A stretch of DNA of 8,914 nucleotides from Clostridia bacterium (lineage in GTDB: Bacteria; Bacillota; Clostridia; Oscillospirales; CAG-272): the NCBI GenBank assembly GCA_017420845.1, contig JAFQOC010000468.1:1-8914 (forward strand), written 5' to 3'. Below the pieces are notes generated by a model. It searched no databases. It worked only from the letters and a program-made list of their open reading frames with translations, and had not been told where the DNA came from. A program made the translations under genes and the position numbers. Positions 7,011 to 8,914 of the stretch are shown here, piece after piece (position 1 is the first letter of the stretch; each line of letters opens with the position of its first letter).

Positions 7011-7164
7011 CTGTTTGCAAGGAGGAAGTTTGAAAGATAAATCTTTCAAACAGCGTTTTGCGGCTTTCGCCATCGGAGCGATGGCGATTTTGCGTAGCAA
7101 AACCAGCCCCAATTCCGCGAGAAAGGAAGCTTTCGCAATGCGAAAGCCATGGTCATACGTATGA
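7011..7164 (+). repeat. Cluster of short palindromes, possible dispersed repeat element
   Basis: This stretch between the terminator and the adaptor gene consists almost wholly of inverted repeats. They are GTTTGAAAGAT/aa/ATCTTTCAAAC (7028-7051), TCGCCATCG/gag/CGATGGCGA (7067-7087), TTTTGC/gta/GCAAAA (7088-7102), GCTTTCGC/aat/GCGAAAGC (7129-7147), and the perfect palindrome TCATACGTATGA (7153-7164), which covers the adaptor's start codon. Longer-range pairings also exist: 7011-7017 with 7047-7053, 7055-7061 with 7097-7103, and 7062-7070 with 7140-7148. An unused AAGGAGG lies at 7019-7025. Arms of 6-11 bases with 2-3 base centres resemble REP-like or other small palindromic elements. I saw no clear promoter (-35/-10 pair) here. 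Whether the element is dispersed cannot be told from one copy. Confidence 0.55.
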
Positions 7165-7532
7165 AAGTAAACGAAGCGATTGCCCGAATCGACGCTCTGC
7201 GCCCCAATACCGTCGATGAGAAGACCAAGCGAGGGTGGCTGACCCGTGTGGATCAGTACGTCTTCAGCGAGATCGTCAGTCGGAGAGAGGGCGCGGAAGG
7301 GAAGACTTTTACCGCTTACGGGGACGGAGAGGGGGAGCGTGAAACATTGGTCCCGCCCCCTTACGACGAGCTGTACATCTTTTATCTGGAGGGCATGATC
7401 TACTACACTACCCGAGAGCTGGACAAAATGTCCGGCAGTATGGTTCTGTACAATCAAACCATGAGAGACTATAAAAACAGGTATTTCAGCCGGCACGGCC
7501 AGCTTCCGTTGCCGCCCACGAAATACCGGTAA
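7161..7532 (+). CDS. Head-tail adaptor (connector)-like protein
   Basis: This 123-residue protein is likely the adaptor ring that docks under the portal and joins head to tail, the role of P22 gp4 or SPP1 gp15. It is mainly helical. Its first helix has MKVNEAIARIDALRPNTVDEKTKRGWLTRVDQYVFSEIV, followed by a loop and then PPPYDELYIFYLEGMIYYTTRELDKMSGSMVLYNQTMRDYKNRYF. The layout 'I..vd.l.pN...e..k..WL..lD' plus 'PYdeLY..YLe..I.y...e...yn....yN' is one I know from Firmicutes phage genes placed between capsid and tail-hub genes. I prefer the ATG at 7161 because family members start just before '.v.eaI'. The ATG at 7149 would add four residues. Neither has a proper ribosome binding site: a palindrome cluster lies where one should be. 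The nozzle-like gene follows after 10 bases. Confidence 0.72.
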   Translation: MKVNEAIARIDALRPNTVDEKTKRGWLTRVDQYVFSEIVSRREGAEGKTFTAYGDGEGERETLVPPPYDELYIFYLEGMIYYTTRELDKMSGSMVLYNQTMRDYKNRYFSRHGQLPLPPTKYR

Positions 7533-7542
7533 GGAGTATCCA

Positions 7543-8914
7543 ATGCCGCTTTACTACCCGACGTTACGTCAAACCGAGAAGGACAGCTCGGTAACCGACA
7601 CCTTCCTCGGGATCAATCGCCGCCTGAGGATCGCGGACGGTGAGTTTTTCGATATGCAGAATCTGACCTCGGACGAGGCCCCCGTTCTGTCCACCCGCAA
7701 GGCACGGGGAACGCTCATGAGCGAGGAAGCGGTCGATCCCCACGCCATTACCACCCGGGCCGCTACTGCGCGAGGCACGTATCAGGCTGTTTTCCTGGAT
7801 GGCAGCTTTCTTCGGATCGGGTCGGTGGCGGAGGTGGATCTGACTCCATACGGATACGAGGCAAGTGGAGACAAGCATCTGGCTTCCATGGGAGCTTATA
7901 TCATCATCCTACCTGACATGATCTACGTCAATACCGTGGATACAGCCGACGTCGGACGCATCCGGGATGGATTCCGCGGAAGCGGAGACAAGGTATCCGA
8001 AGCGGTTGCCACCATGACCATGTGTGACCGTGACGGCGAGGCGCCTCACTACATACAGGCAACAGAGCCCCTGTTTATCTACAGGGAGGACAGCGATGAC
8101 TACGAGGATGTCAACGGGGTCACGCTCAAGCGCGTGAACGGGCTTTTGTGGCAGAAGTCCGGGGAAGGAGACGGCTTGTACCGATTTGCCGAGGAGAACG
8201 GCCAATGGGAAAAGATCGCCACTTACGTCAAGCTGACCGTCAATGCCCGATACGATATGCTGGGGGTGGTCAAGCAACTCAATTTCTCCCGGGAGATCAG
8301 AATGGGGGACATCCTTGCGGTCAAGGGCCTTCAGATCGAGGTGGACGGCGTTAAGGAAGGAATCACCGAGGGGATACACAAAGTGATCAAGGTATTTGAC
8401 CGCGTCGACGAAGTACCGGGTGTGGGAAAGGCACTTGTGCTGGAGGGCACAATGACCGTTCCGAGCCTCACCGTTGAGCAGGACGTGACGGGGAGGGAAA
8501 TGGTGGTGGAACGGTTTATTCCTACGCCGGACTTTATCTGTGAGGCGGGAAACCGTCTGTGGGCCTGCCGCTACGGAGATGACGGCTACGGGCAATTCGT
8601 CAACGAGATCTACGGCTCTGCCCCGGGGGACTTCTTCCGCTGGGGAAAGGGGGCCGCTGACAGTGAGAATTCCCCCGTGACTCTCCCGGTTGGGACCGAT
8701 GGGCCGTGGACGGGTGCCGTCAACTACGACGGACACCCCACGTTCTTCAAGGAGCGTTTCATGCACCGCGTGGGCGGATACGGCGCATCCGGCTTTTCGG
8801 TATACGATACTCCCTGCATGGGCGTAGCCCGCGGCGCGCATCGCTCGATGGCCGTGGTCAAGAACATTCTGTACTACAAGGCCGCATCCGCCGTCATGGG
8901 CTTTGACGGCTCCA
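7543..8914 (+). CDS. Tail nozzle/hub-like structural protein, 5' part (runs off window end)
   Basis: The frame starts at ATG 7543, with AAGGAG at 7531-7536 six bases upstream, and stays open to the last base (457 codons visible, no stop). The N-terminus has GINRRLRIADGEFFDMQNLTSDEAPVLSTRKARG (about residues 23-56), the 'no fixed fold, list of positions then RKG' opening common in phage beta-propeller tail proteins. The remainder is strand-rich with repeated aromatic turns, including NRLWACRYGDDGYGQFVNEIYGS and GDFFRWGKG (about 337-372), and DGPWTGAVNYDGHPTFFKERFMHRVGG. I take it as the protein closing the portal/adaptor channel in short-tailed phages, comparable in role to T7 gp12 or P22 gp10. 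That is inferred from order and general appearance; another structural tail protein is possible. No membrane segment or enzyme motif is visible. Confidence 0.6.
   Translation, partial: MPLYYPTLRQTEKDSSVTDTFLGINRRLRIADGEFFDMQNLTSDEAPVLSTRKARGTLMSEEAVDPHAITTRAATARGTYQAVFLDGSFLRIGSVAEVDLTPYGYEASGDKHLASMGAYIIILPDMIYVNTVDTADVGRIRDGFRGSGDKVSEAVATMTMCDRDGEAPHYIQATEPLFIYREDSDDYEDVNGVTLKRVNGLLWQKSGEGDGLYRFAEENGQWEKIATYVKLTVNARYDMLGVVKQLNFSREIRMGDILAVKGLQIEVDGVKEGITEGIHKVIKVFDRVDEVPGVGKALVLEGTMTVPSLTVEQDVTGREMVVERFIPTPDFICEAGNRLWACRYGDDGYGQFVNEIYGSAPGDFFRWGKGAADSENSPVTLPVGTDGPWTGAVNYDGHPTFFKERFMHRVGGYGASGFSVYDTPCMGVARGAHRSMAVVKNILYYKAASAVMGFDGS

Noticed and set aside
7002..7496. Minus-strand frame covering the palindrome cluster and adaptor gene
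   Set aside because: It lies opposite a likely adaptor gene and contains the hairpin arms. It is noted only as evidence that the palindromes leave both strands open, not as a gene.
1..8914. CRISPR arrays, tRNA or rRNA genes, integrase or attachment sites, IS elements
   Set aside because: I looked on both strands and saw no regularly spaced repeats, tRNA-like cloverleaf, transposase or integrase coding sequence in this window.

Overview
The window is the packaging and head-assembly module of a tailed bacteriophage or prophage, all on the + strand and tightly packed. The host is probably a Gram-positive of the Clostridia type. The support is strong AGGAGG-type ribosome binding sites, Firmicutes-like versions of the head proteins, and above all the Prp / 'LQFFA' processing system, which belongs to Firmicutes and a few relatives. 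No genus can be named from this stretch.

Layout: (1) the 3' end of an unidentified gene (1-327); (2) small and large terminase subunits (302-2258); (3) a large portal protein (2255-4210); (4) a 112-residue Prp-type cysteine protease (4215-4553); (5) a short leader with two look-alike hairpins (4571-4618), then a scaffolding protein (4633-5568); (6) an N4-gp56-type major capsid protein (5605-6684); (7) a small conserved head-module protein (6701-6964); (8) a strong intrinsic terminator and about 150 bases packed with palindromes (6970-7164); (9) a head-tail adaptor-like protein (7161-7532); and (10) the first 457 codons of a tail nozzle/hub-like protein that runs off the end (7543-8914). The large portal, N4-gp56 capsid and nozzle-like protein suggest a short-tailed (podovirus-like) particle, but no later tail genes are visible to confirm it.

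How the genes work together: TerS selects DNA, TerL pumps it through the portal, and scaffold and capsid protein build the procapsid. No classical prohead protease (ClpP-like, S49-like or HK97 U35-like) is seen. Instead the protease slot between portal and scaffold holds a homologue of Prp, the enzyme that trims ribosomal protein L27 after an LNLQFFA motif. Both the scaffold (residues 17-23, LGLQFFA) and the capsid protein (residues 22-28, FDLQAFA) carry that type of cleavage motif near the N-terminus. The most notable reading of the window is therefore a self-contained, phage-encoded Prp maturation system whose substrates mimic host L27.

The second notable area is the palindrome cluster at 7011-7164. 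It seems to separate a good Shine-Dalgarno sequence from the adaptor gene it once served.
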